Counted from the stretch's first letter, positions 1 through 6,341 are shown. The stretch: DNA of 9,026 bases from JBFLVQ01 sp040758525 (GCA_040758525.1 JBFLVQ010000392.1:1-9026); one strand, 5' to 3'. The notes: generated from the sequence alone by a model not told the origin. Numbers and translations: made by a program.

Positions 1-598
1 GTCTCTGCTCCAAGTAACTTTTCGCACCATATATTCCTATTATTGTTTTAGCATCACAAATCTCACCACGGACAATCATATCGCAGGCACGTGAAATAGA
101 AAAAGGCTCTATTTTGCTGATAACTTCACCGATATCTGCCAGCGCTTTATCTTCGCTAAGATCGAAGGCAAGAAAAAGATGTACAACACCATCCGATGTG
201 CCGGGCGTGGTATAAAACTTCTGTAGGAAATCTAATCTTCCTGCTACTAATCCTGCCTCTTCGCGCAATTCGCGCGCTGCTGCCGTCACGGCTGTCTCTA
301 ACGCTACCATTTGACCATCACGCCATTCGCCCTGTAATGTCCCGGCAGGAATCTCCCATAATGTATCTTTTACGCTATAACGAAATTGCTTGATCAGTAA
401 CAGCTCATCCATAGCTGTGATCGGCACAATCGCAGCTACCCCAGGATGGCGCAGTAGTGAGCGTTTGCAGACAATATCTGTTTCGATATCTTTTATCGTT
501 TCGTGGGTAAGCACCCAACGTAACTCCTCACCATCATGGTTAGAGCGTAACTCACGATATACTATCTGCTGTGCTAACCATTCGAACCTCTCTACCAT
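1..598 (-). CDS. Nudix hydrolase, ADP-ribose pyrophosphatase type (3' end outside window)
   Basis: Probably hydrolyses a nucleoside diphosphate linked to another group, most likely ADP-ribose to AMP and ribose 5-phosphate, in the cytoplasm. I translated 199 residues by hand; no stop is reached, so the C-terminus is missing. The Nudix box is perfect: G95-x5-E101-x7-R109-E-L-x-E113-E114-x-G116-L117, giving the Mg-binding glutamates. 'WEIPAG' (81-86) precedes it, and 'TPGTSDG' follows about 15 residues after the box, where ADP-ribose pyrophosphatases carry a characteristic proline. The ATG at 598 has a good Shine-Dalgarno (AAGGGAG, complement of 602-608). It lies 28 bp after the stop of the MBL hydrolase on the same strand, so the two are probably co-transcribed. 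Family is certain; exact substrate is inferred, and other NDP-sugars or related dinucleotides are possible. Confidence 0.9.
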   Translation of the reverse strand, partial: MVERFEWLAQQIVYRELRSNHDGEELRWVLTHETIKDIETDIVCKRSLLRHPGVAAIVPITAMDELLLIKQFRYSVKDTLWEIPAGTLQGEWRDGQMVALETAVTAAARELREEAGLVAGRLDFLQKFYTTPGTSDGVVHLFLAFDLSEDKALADIGEVISKIEPFSISRACDMIVRGEICDAKTIIGIYGAKSYLEQR

Positions 599-626
599 AG
601 TCTCCCTTCAACTGTGTATTACAATT

Positions 627-1316
627 TTAATAACCCATTGAGGTAAGAAAGTCTTCCAATCGCTGAAACCGTAGATAAGGGTTATGCTGCTTCTCTTCAC
701 CAATGGTAGAGGAATTACCATTATAACTATGTCCTGGTAGCAAGATGGTATTGTCTGGCAGTTTTTTGAGTTTGGTAGTAAGGCTATAGTACATATCTTC
801 AGGATTACTACCAGGCAGATCGACACGGCCACATGCCCCTATAAAGAGAGTATCTCCAGAAACCAGATGATCTTCCACCAAGAAGCACTGTGAACCAGGC
901 GTATGGCCAGGTGTATGGATAAACTGGACACTGAGATTACCGACATTAACCTTATCGCCACCTTCTACTGCTATCATATCGGAATCGTCTAGTCCGATCA
1001 TCCTCTTCAAATAGGGGGCCTCAGATTTATGAGTGTAAATCTTGACCTTCTCACGCGCGAGCAACTCGTTAAGCCCCTCGATATTAAAGCCAAATAGATT
1101 GCCACCAATATGATCAGGATGAAAATGTGTAACAAAAGCCTTGGTAATCTTCATATCATCAGCGGCGGCAGCTTTCAATATCTTGTCAATATTCCAGGCA
1201 GCATCAACGACGGCAGCTTCACGCGTAACTGGGTCACCGATCAGGTAGACATAGTTTTGCATCTGACCGATTTCAAGTTGCTTTAAATATATGGCTGATT
1301 GTGTCACCCCTTTCAT
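627..1316 (-). CDS. Metallo-beta-lactamase-fold hydrolase (glyoxalase II / persulfide dioxygenase-like)
   Basis: A 229-aa soluble metalloenzyme of the glyoxalase II branch of the MBL superfamily. The metal-binding set is complete: T-H64-F-H66-P-D68-H69-I-G-G, H138 in 'TPGHTPGS', D155 in 'SGDTLF', and H196 in 'LPGHSYNG'. The segment 'GACGRVDLPG' (160-169) resembles the 'GCGRTDF' stretch of ETHE1-type persulfide dioxygenases and the 'GRxDLPG' stretch of YcbL-like thioesterases. The sequence alone does not decide between thioester hydrolysis (for example lactoylglutathione) and persulfide oxidation. The length fits single-domain members. Start: an AGGAGGAG tract ends directly at the ATG (1316), which is unusually close. 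A GTG three codons later (1307-1305) would be spaced about 11 nt from AGGAGG and is a possible true start. The Nudix gene follows 28 bp downstream. The upstream neighbour is divergent. Confidence 0.92.
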   Translation of the reverse strand: MKGVTQSAIYLKQLEIGQMQNYVYLIGDPVTREAAVVDAAWNIDKILKAAAADDMKITKAFVTHFHPDHIGGNLFGFNIEGLNELLAREKVKIYTHKSEAPYLKRMIGLDDSDMIAVEGGDKVNVGNLSVQFIHTPGHTPGSQCFLVEDHLVSGDTLFIGACGRVDLPGSNPEDMYYSLTTKLKKLPDNTILLPGHSYNGNSSTIGEEKQHNPYLRFQRLEDFLTSMGY

Positions 1317-1420
1317 CTCCTCCTATCTAATGAAAAATCGAGATTTACTCCAGACAAATCCTTAGCAATAATAACAGCAATACTTGATCTTGTGCAGATT
1401 ATTGGAGCGGATTTGCCTTT
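1317..1420. promoter_or_regulatory. Divergent intergenic region between MBL hydrolase and MscS-CNB channel
   Basis: This 104-bp AT-rich spacer must hold both promoters, because the flanking genes diverge. On the minus strand I can propose a -10 (TATTAT) with a TGCACA-like -35 at 17-bp spacing. On the plus strand I see no convincing -35/-10 pair. No obvious operator palindrome is visible. The promoter assignments are weak. Confidence 0.3.
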
Positions 1421-3007
1421 ATGAAGGATCTGGTGCTATCAAAGTGCCTAGGCGCGTTTTTACAAGCTGGATTTTTATCTATGCTTGCTGACGAGTTTGC
1501 TCAGGAAGGAGCATTCTGGTTAGCACTGGTTATTATAATTGCTGCCAGCCTTCTAAGGCGATTGGCAGTACAGGAACAGAAGCATATACGTGCCGCGTTA
1601 ATGTTATTTGGACTCTACCTTGTCTGCTTGCCACTCTCGTCAATCTTGCAATTACAAGGTTTTGCCACTAGTGCTGATTACGTTAAATTGCTTGGCAAAA
1701 TCTTTCGTTACGTTTCACTAATCAATCTTGGCTCGCTCTTTATCTTCGGTGTCATATTGCCATCAATACGCCTAGATGCACCACGTATTATGCGTGATAC
1801 GATAATGTTCATCTCCTATGTGATTATGGCGCTATCAATACTTTCCGCACGTGGTGTAAATGTATCTGGTATTATCGCTACTTCGGCAATCCTCACAGCC
1901 GTGATAGGTCTATCTCTACAAGATACATTGGGCAATATTATGGCAGGACTGGCCCTACAGATGGAACATGTCATCAAGGTTGGAGATTGGGTCAAAATTG
2001 ATCAATATGTCGGGCGTGTGAAAGAGATACGTTGGCGGCAAACCTCTATAGAGACACGTAACTGGGATACGGTTGTGATCCCTAATAGCCAGCTAATGAA
2101 AGGGCAAGTTCTTATCTATGGTCGACGCGAAAATGCTCCCTTACAGCATAGACAATGGATCTACTTCCATGTCGATTTCCGTTATTCGCCTTCCGAAGTG
2201 ATTGCCCGTGTCAATGAAGCATTGCAGGCAGCTACTATTGAGCATGTTGCTGCTGAGCCTAAAATCCACGCTATACTAATGGATTTTAAGGAGAGCTACT
2301 GTCAGTATGCCGTGCGCTACTGGCTTACTGAATTAGCTGCTGATGATCCCACCGATTCACTAGTACGTATACGCATCTATTATGCACTTAAGCGCGCCAA
2401 TATTCCGCTTTCGCTTCCTGCCCATAGCGTCTTTATCACGGAGGAGAATAAAAAGCGGCAAGTGCGAAAACAAGAGCGTGAAGTGGAACAACGCTTGGAA
2501 GCAATACGCACAATTGATCTATTCCGTACAATAAACGAGGCGGAGTTACGTGAATTAGCTCAACACCTGCGTTATGCCCCTTTTAGCCGTGGCGAAGTTA
2601 TGACACGCCAGGGCAGTGAAGGCCATTGGCTCTATATCATCACTAATGGCCGTGCTTCTGTACGTGTAGCCGCTGCTCCTTCTGATAATGGTGCACTGGA
2701 GAAGGAGGTCGCACAATTACGTATAGGGGACTTTTTTGGCGAAATGTCACTAATGACTGGCGAACCCCGGTCTGCCACGGTTGTTGCAGTTGATGATGTA
2801 GAATGTTATCGCCTTGATAAAGAAGCCTTCCAGAAGATCCTAGTGGCACGTCCTGAGATCGCTGAAGATATCTCTCATATTTTGGCACAACGACGTATCA
2901 AATTGGATGCCGTACGAGAAGGGCTTGATCTAGAGGCCCATAGCATTCATGTAGAGGCTACTCAGAACCATATTTTAGGCCTGATTCGAGGCTTCTTCGG
3001 TCTTTAA
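1421..3007 (+). CDS. MscS-type channel fused to a cyclic-nucleotide-binding domain
   Basis: An inner-membrane channel of 528 aa, probably opened or modulated by a cyclic nucleotide as well as, or instead of, membrane tension. Hydrophobic segments lie near 31-45, 57-76, 97-116 and 126-143. The pore helix and MscS core follow at about 148-178 ('SGIIATSAILTAVIG', then 'LQDTLGNIMAGL'). The cytoplasmic beta domain begins at 'IKVGDWVKI' (185-193), with 'VVIPNSQL' (218-225). A charged, probably coiled linker (341-365) leads into a CNB domain (about 366-490). Its phosphate-binding cassette is intact: F439-G440-E441 ... R450-S451-A452-T453, with the ribose-contacting Glu and phosphate-contacting Arg. 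This is the architecture of the bacterial cyclic nucleotide-gated (bCNG) MscS subfamily; ligand (cAMP or cGMP) unknown. Start: GGAG at 1404-1407 is 13 nt from the ATG. A GTG at 1433 preceded by AAGGA (1424-1428) is an alternative that removes only four residues. It appears monocistronic. Confidence 0.93.
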   Translation: MKDLVLSKCLGAFLQAGFLSMLADEFAQEGAFWLALVIIIAASLLRRLAVQEQKHIRAALMLFGLYLVCLPLSSILQLQGFATSADYVKLLGKIFRYVSLINLGSLFIFGVILPSIRLDAPRIMRDTIMFISYVIMALSILSARGVNVSGIIATSAILTAVIGLSLQDTLGNIMAGLALQMEHVIKVGDWVKIDQYVGRVKEIRWRQTSIETRNWDTVVIPNSQLMKGQVLIYGRRENAPLQHRQWIYFHVDFRYSPSEVIARVNEALQAATIEHVAAEPKIHAILMDFKESYCQYAVRYWLTELAADDPTDSLVRIRIYYALKRANIPLSLPAHSVFITEENKKRQVRKQEREVEQRLEAIRTIDLFRTINEAELRELAQHLRYAPFSRGEVMTRQGSEGHWLYIITNGRASVRVAAAPSDNGALEKEVAQLRIGDFFGEMSLMTGEPRSATVVAVDDVECYRLDKEAFQKILVARPEIAEDISHILAQRRIKLDAVREGLDLEAHSIHVEATQNHILGLIRGFFGL

Positions 3008-3057
3008 AAAGCAACTCTATTATCTTCTGCATGCTCTCTCTGTATTCTCTACTTTTC

Positions 3058-3066
3058 TGTTATAAT
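3058..3066 (+). promoter_or_regulatory. Extended -10 promoter for the rhodanese gene
   Basis: A consensus TATAAT (3061-3066) is preceded by TGT, giving an extended -10 (TGnTATAAT). No good -35 is seen at 16-18 bp upstream, which extended -10 promoters can tolerate. Transcription would start near 3073, about 40 nt before the start codon. It lies in the 107-bp gap after the channel gene, so the rhodanese probably has its own transcript. Confidence 0.6.
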
Positions 3067-3100
3067 ATCGCCACGAGCACTTTTAAGACTCTATTACAAA

Positions 3101-3107
3101 AAGGAGG
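3101..3107 (+). promoter_or_regulatory. Strong Shine-Dalgarno that selects a TTG start
   Basis: AAGGAGG sits exactly 7 nt before the TTG at 3115. The following codons encode a textbook signal peptide, so the rare TTG start is well supported. Strong initiation also argues that this gene is expressed and not decaying. Confidence 0.8.
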
Positions 3108-3114
3108 TTAAACA

Positions 3115-3537
3115 TTGATCAGAAGAGTTCTCAGCATCTTATTTATGATCGCCTTCGTCAGCCTATCAGTTTGGGCTGCAGTTGGCCAACAGTCGAATGA
3201 CGCCTCTGCCTATCCTGATGGTGTAGCGCGTATCCCAGTCGAAGAATTGAAAGCCAAATTCGATAAGAAAGAGGTTATCGTTATTGACGTGCGTGCACAT
3301 ATCACTAATAAGATCAAAGGCGCATTACATATTCCTCTTGCCGAAATTGAGAAACATATCAATGAACTGCCGAAGAATAAGTTGATTGTCACTACCTGTA
3401 CCTGAACTAACGAAGGCAGTAGCGCCCGTGCGGCGCGTATTTTGATGGATAAAGGTTTCACTAAGGTCGCTGCCCTCAAAGGTGGCCAAAACGCTTGGGA
3501 AGAGGCAAAATATCCTGTCGAAGCAGTTAAAAACTGA
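3115..3537 (+). CDS. Exported rhodanese-like sulfurtransferase, candidate selenoprotein (TGA at codon 97 read as Sec)
   Basis: A single-domain rhodanese of 140 residues if the in-frame TGA at 3403-3405 is decoded as selenocysteine. It would move sulfane sulfur, or do related thiol redox chemistry, outside the cytoplasm. Residues 1 to about 24 form a Sec signal peptide (MIRR, then a hydrophobic run to 'VWAAVG'). The domain then shows 'VIVIDVRA' (about 54-62), 'KGALHIPL', 'VTTCT', [TGA], 'TNEGSSARAARIL', 'LKGGQNAWEEA' and the stop at 3535-3537. Every rhodanese landmark continues in the same frame after the TGA. Aligned by eye on the loop end of GlpE (CYHGNSSKGAA), the TGA falls on the catalytic cysteine. 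Related proteins, as I remember them, read C-x-C-P-N-E-x-x-S-A-R, so Sec97 would replace that second Cys, leaving Cys95 two residues before it (CxU). A SECIS-like hairpin follows. The alternative is a Cys-to-stop point mutation or sequencing error, which would make this a pseudogene. The TTG start has a strong Shine-Dalgarno. Confidence 0.82.
3403..3441 (+). promoter_or_regulatory. Candidate bacterial SECIS element directly after the in-frame TGA
   Basis: GCGCC (3422-3426) pairs perfectly with GGCGC (3432-3436) around a 5-nt apical loop CGTGC (3427-3431). The stem extends by four pairs (3418-3421 with 3438-3441, one of them G-U) past a single bulged G at 3437. The loop begins 21 nt after the TGA, has G as its second base and contains GU. 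This fits the published bSECIS rules as I know them: loop of 3-14 nt, a G among the first two loop bases, and 16-37 nt from the UGA. The hairpin lies inside codons for S-A-R-A-A-R and is far more GC-rich than the surrounding DNA. SelB would be the binding partner; it is not in the window. Confidence 0.7.
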
Positions 3538-3548
3538 TCTCTAGCGTG

Positions 3549-3615
3549 ATGAGTGGCAAGTGAGAGGCAGCGGAAAAAATATTCCTACTTGTTCTTATCA
3601 TTTGCCACTGCTCAT
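3549..3615. repeat. Imperfect long inverted repeat between convergent genes
   Basis: GTGGCAAGTGA (3553-3563) pairs with TCATTTGCCAC (3598-3608), with 11 pairs including one G-U in the plus-strand RNA. After a 3-nt bulge, ATGA (3549-3552) pairs with TCAT (3612-3615). The loop is 34 nt and AT-rich. The right arm runs into the amidohydrolase stop codon. It could act as a bidirectional terminator or mRNA 3'-end stabiliser, but no T-tract follows, so it is not a classical intrinsic terminator. Confidence 0.45.
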
Positions 3616-4994
3616 TGATGTTCTCCTCTAAGCACTTGTGCAGCAGTGTCAATAACCTGTCTGATCTCTTCCTCGTCAACAGCTAATATCAACCCATCGC
3701 GAAACACTTCACGACCTGCTACTACCGTAAGGCGAATATCAGCGGCAGCAGCAGAATAGAGAATGGTTGCTTCAATATCATGAACCGGTACCAGATGCGC
3801 TGAGCGTAACCCCACAACAATAAAGTCAGCCTGCTTACCTGCTGCTAGTGTGCCTATGCGATCCTCCATACCTAAAGCAATAGCGCCATTCAGGGTCATC
3901 AATTTGATCATTGCGCGTGGCCCAAATCGCTCTACTAACCCTGCAAAGCTCTCTGCATTGGCCTCTACGGTATAGTGCAAAAGCGAGCAGAAACGGGCTT
4001 CATCCAATAGATCATAGACATTGTTGCTGACTACACCATCTGTTCCTAACCCAATCCGTACCCCTGCTGATAACATTGCCCCTAGTGGTGCACGTCCATT
4101 GCCCAACTGTGCATTCGATTTTGGACAATGCGCTACACTACTTCCACTCGAAGTTATTAGCTGCAAATCTTGCTCACAAACGCGAATTGCATGTATCAGC
4201 AGGGGAGCAGCATCAAGCACACCGACACGATCCAAGTACTCTATTACCGAGCAATGCGCAGGCTCTAATTCGATACCGCGTTGGCGTAACTGCTCAGCAA
4301 ATCTACCTGTGGCAGTACGTACCAGTTGCTCTTCATACTCAGACTCAGCAGCATGTACAGCGATAGGTAATCTCTCCGAAATTGCATAGCGCGCCACTTG
4401 ACGAAAAAGTGGTGCTGAGACTGTATAGGGAGCATGTGGTGAAACGCCTATTTGTACCAATCGGCCACAGCGCGCAGTTAGTGCAGCGACATTTAACTTA
4501 AGCTCATCAAGGCTACTATCAACCTGCTTAGGGTCTGGACCAAACACCTCTTGGTAGACAATGCCACGCAGTCCTACTGCCATTAGGCCATACAGTGCTG
4601 CGCCCCTACTACCTGTATCGGCCAAGGTAGTGATACCCGCACGAGCCGCCTCACAAGCTCCCCAAATAGCAGAAGCGTTGAGTTGTTCTGTGGTAAGACG
4701 CCGCTTGCCATTTATCAATTTTAGTAGCCAATCAGGAAAGGCAAGCCCTTGTAGGTAACCACGCATTACCGTCAATTCTAGATGGGAATGTACATTCACA
4801 AGACCCGGCAGAATGGCCGCATCCACTAGTTTGACAATATTATAGTCCTGATGAGTAGCTGCCAAATATGCAGCTACTTGAGTATCTGTACCAACAGCAA
4901 GGATCTGTTCGCCACTCACAGCAATGGCGCCATTCTCAATAGGTGCAGAACTGACTGGCAATATCCAATTGGCAATGTAGACGGTGATACTCAT
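3612..4994 (-). CDS. Amidohydrolase-superfamily deaminase (cytosine/SAH/aminofutalosine deaminase-like)
   Basis: A cytoplasmic metal-dependent hydrolase of 460 aa that probably deaminates an adenine- or pyrimidine-type substrate. The TIM-barrel metal site is complete: H69-S-H71 in 'VNVHSHLEL', H214 and the catalytic E217 in 'AVHAAESE', H268 in 'LLIHAIR', and D319 in 'GLGTDG'. 'SPHAPYT' (H187) and 'VAHCPKSN' (H289) are typical of the cytosine deaminase/MtaD branch. A small beta-domain (residues 1-60 and the C-terminal about 80) completes the fold. S-adenosylhomocysteine/methylthioadenosine deaminase or 6-aminodeoxyfutalosine deaminase are the best guesses; I cannot choose from sequence alone. 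Start: the ATG at 4994 overlaps the MEMO stop by 4 nt (ATGA), and the family-like sequence begins there. The frame is open to an ATG at 5051, but that adds 19 unconvincing residues. No Shine-Dalgarno is visible, so translation is probably coupled to the MEMO gene. Confidence 0.88.
   Translation of the reverse strand: MSITVYIANWILPVSSAPIENGAIAVSGEQILAVGTDTQVAAYLAATHQDYNIVKLVDAAILPGLVNVHSHLELTVMRGYLQGLAFPDWLLKLINGKRRLTTEQLNASAIWGACEAARAGITTLADTGSRGAALYGLMAVGLRGIVYQEVFGPDPKQVDSSLDELKLNVAALTARCGRLVQIGVSPHAPYTVSAPLFRQVARYAISERLPIAVHAAESEYEEQLVRTATGRFAEQLRQRGIELEPAHCSVIEYLDRVGVLDAAPLLIHAIRVCEQDLQLITSSGSSVAHCPKSNAQLGNGRAPLGAMLSAGVRIGLGTDGVVSNNVYDLLDEARFCSLLHYTVEANAESFAGLVERFGPRAMIKLMTLNGAIALGMEDRIGTLAAGKQADFIVVGLRSAHLVPVHDIEATILYSAAAADIRLTVVAGREVFRDGLILAVDEEEIRQVIDTAAQVLRGEHQ
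4991..4994 (-). promoter_or_regulatory. ATGA stop/start overlap coupling the MEMO and amidohydrolase genes
   Basis: The MEMO frame ends ...GAA TGA while ATG AGT ATC opens the amidohydrolase frame one base earlier. There is no purine-rich ribosome site just upstream of this ATG, so terminating ribosomes likely re-initiate here and keep the two proteins in proportion. Confidence 0.75.
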
Positions 4995-6217
4995 TCGTAA
5001 AAGGCCATACTGGCATAAGTGACCGCCGATTCTGTCGCTGTCTCGCTCCATTGCTCATATTTGAGTAGCCTACCTTGTAGCCCGTCAATGGTAGCAAGGA
5101 ACGTCAAAATTGGCGGAAAGCCACAAATACGGCGGTTGTCATTGACCGCTTTGATCGATTGGAAGAAACCATCAACGTCGTGAGCCTCAACATAATTTAA
5201 CATCTCTCGATCGGCCTCTTCAATTCTCGCTAACTGCGGCTGGGCAGCAAAACGGTCACCAAACTTACGCCCCACATGCGCTAGATCTGCACCCACAACA
5301 AACGATACTGGATATGGCCATTGTGCTATTGTACGCCTGAGCGCAGTAACAAAATCGGTAAACTCTTGGTACTCATGTGGCCGCTCTACCGTCTCTATCA
5401 ATGGCTGAAAAGAGGTAACCAGAATAGGTACAATCTTGGGTAGTTTGCGATTCTTAAAGAGTGTCTGCAAGAAGATAACTTGAAATTCGATGGAATGTTC
5501 TAACCGATGTGCGCCCTCCTCATTTTTTAGTGAACCATTTAGCTGTGTCTGTAAGGTAGCAATGAATTCTCGATCACACTGCAAACGGCCTAGTGGGGTC
5601 TCAAAATCCTTTTCTGTAACAATAAAGAGTTTACCAAAGCCATAATGTGAGGTACCCAGGATCACTATTGTCTCACAGTCAGCCGCGCCCTCAACCAACT
5701 CACGATAGGCCCAGGTGTAGCATGGCCCTGCACAACGTAGGTCTATGTGTGGGGCAATAATGCCACGTACACGCGGTTTGTGACCATTGTTAGTAGGTAG
5801 CCCTGCTCCTTCAGCAGCTAGGAAGAAACTCTGCAACTGCGTCTCTAATTGCGTAGCATCAGCAGGATAACTTAATCCTGCATGTGCAGCGCGACGTATC
5901 GATGTGGCAACAAACTCTGCTTCTATACTGTTACGGACCTTACCAAAATGCTCACTATCAAGTAGTAGGTGAAGATCGAGTTCTTGTACAATCTTTTCGA
6001 TTACCTCACCATAGATCAGCTCACCGGTTGCTGACATCAATTGGTACTGTATCTCACGAACTGTGCGTGTACCATCAAAATAACGTATAATCTCAGCCAA
6101 CACTGGCGAGATTACAACATCCTGGCCATAACGTAGAGGATCGCGTAAACAGAGCAATCTCTTACCAGAAACCTCAAGAGGAAATACTTCTACAGGTCGC
6201 AATTTCGGTCTTTCCAT
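4991..6217 (-). CDS. amrB: MEMO-family protein (AmmeMemoRadiSam system protein B type) with extra N-terminal domain
   Basis: A soluble protein of 408 aa. The MEMO domain, related to LigB-type extradiol dioxygenases, covers about 108-408: 'GIIAPHIDLRCAG' (H157), 'ILGTSHYGFG' (H191), 'LEHSIEFQ' (H241), 'GADLAHVG' (H314), 'RICGFPPI' (C365) and 'VTYASMAFYE' at the C-terminus. H157, H191, H314 and C365 correspond to the metal/active-site His and Cys residues of human MEMO1, as far as I can match by eye. Its biochemical role is not settled; in many genomes it accompanies an AMMECR1-like protein and a radical SAM enzyme, neither of which is in this window. Residues 1 to about 92 form an additional small alpha/beta or winged-helix-like domain ('LRPVEVFPL', 'LLCLRDP', 'YFDGTRTVREI') that I do not name with confidence. 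AAGGA (complement of 6221-6225) supports the ATG at 6217. Translationally coupled to the downstream amidohydrolase. Confidence 0.9.
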   Translation of the reverse strand: MERPKLRPVEVFPLEVSGKRLLCLRDPLRYGQDVVISPVLAEIIRYFDGTRTVREIQYQLMSATGELIYGEVIEKIVQELDLHLLLDSEHFGKVRNSIEAEFVATSIRRAAHAGLSYPADATQLETQLQSFFLAAEGAGLPTNNGHKPRVRGIIAPHIDLRCAGPCYTWAYRELVEGAADCETIVILGTSHYGFGKLFIVTEKDFETPLGRLQCDREFIATLQTQLNGSLKNEEGAHRLEHSIEFQVIFLQTLFKNRKLPKIVPILVTSFQPLIETVERPHEYQEFTDFVTALRRTIAQWPYPVSFVVGADLAHVGRKFGDRFAAQPQLARIEEADREMLNYVEAHDVDGFFQSIKAVNDNRRICGFPPILTFLATIDGLQGRLLKYEQWSETATESAVTYASMAFYE

Positions 6218-6241
6218 TTTTCCTTACTTGCACCTCAACAC

Positions 6242-6289
6242 TAACAAAAACATAAGAGGCATGCGTTTCCCAGTATCGCATGCCTCTTA
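6242..6289 (-). terminator. Rho-independent terminator of the kinase gene
   Basis: A perfect 13-bp inverted repeat (6253-6265 with 6277-6289, core AGAGGCATGCG) encloses an 11-nt loop. Read on the minus strand it is followed by ATGTTTTTGTT, a U-rich tract. It lies 53 bp after the kinase stop and just upstream of the MEMO gene, so it separates the two transcription units. On the plus strand no T-run follows, so it acts in one direction. Confidence 0.88.
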
Positions 6290-6313
6290 AAACTCCTTAT
6301 GCTATTTTTAACT

Positions 6314-6335
6314 AGATCTGTTACTAACAAGATCT
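6314..6335 (-). repeat. Short hairpin between kinase stop and terminator
   Basis: AGATCT (6314-6319) and AGATCT (6330-6335) pair, and the stem continues with GTT/AAC past one bulged A, leaving a 3-nt loop. No T-tract follows on either strand. It may protect the mRNA 3' end or simply be incidental. Confidence 0.4.
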
Positions 6336-6341
6336 CCGTCT

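Noticed and set aside
390..641. Plus-strand ORF opposite the Nudix gene
   Set aside because: Low-complexity Ser/Ile-rich translation with no family features; it is antisense to a gene with a perfect Nudix box.
2970..3010. Intrinsic terminator after the channel gene (GCCT/AGGC stem)
   Set aside because: The stem is only 4 bp, lies inside the coding sequence, and has no adjacent T-run.
3115..3405. Rhodanese as a complete 96-aa protein ending at the TGA
   Set aside because: It would stop at the catalytic residue, and the following 43 codons encode the rest of the domain in the same frame.
4021..4389. Plus-strand ORFs opposite the amidohydrolase
   Set aside because: Shadows of the real gene, with no ribosome site or recognisable domain.
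4995..5051. N-terminal extension of the amidohydrolase to the ATG at 5051
   Set aside because: The 19 extra residues lie inside the MEMO gene, do not look like the family, and the ATGA overlap gives a natural start.
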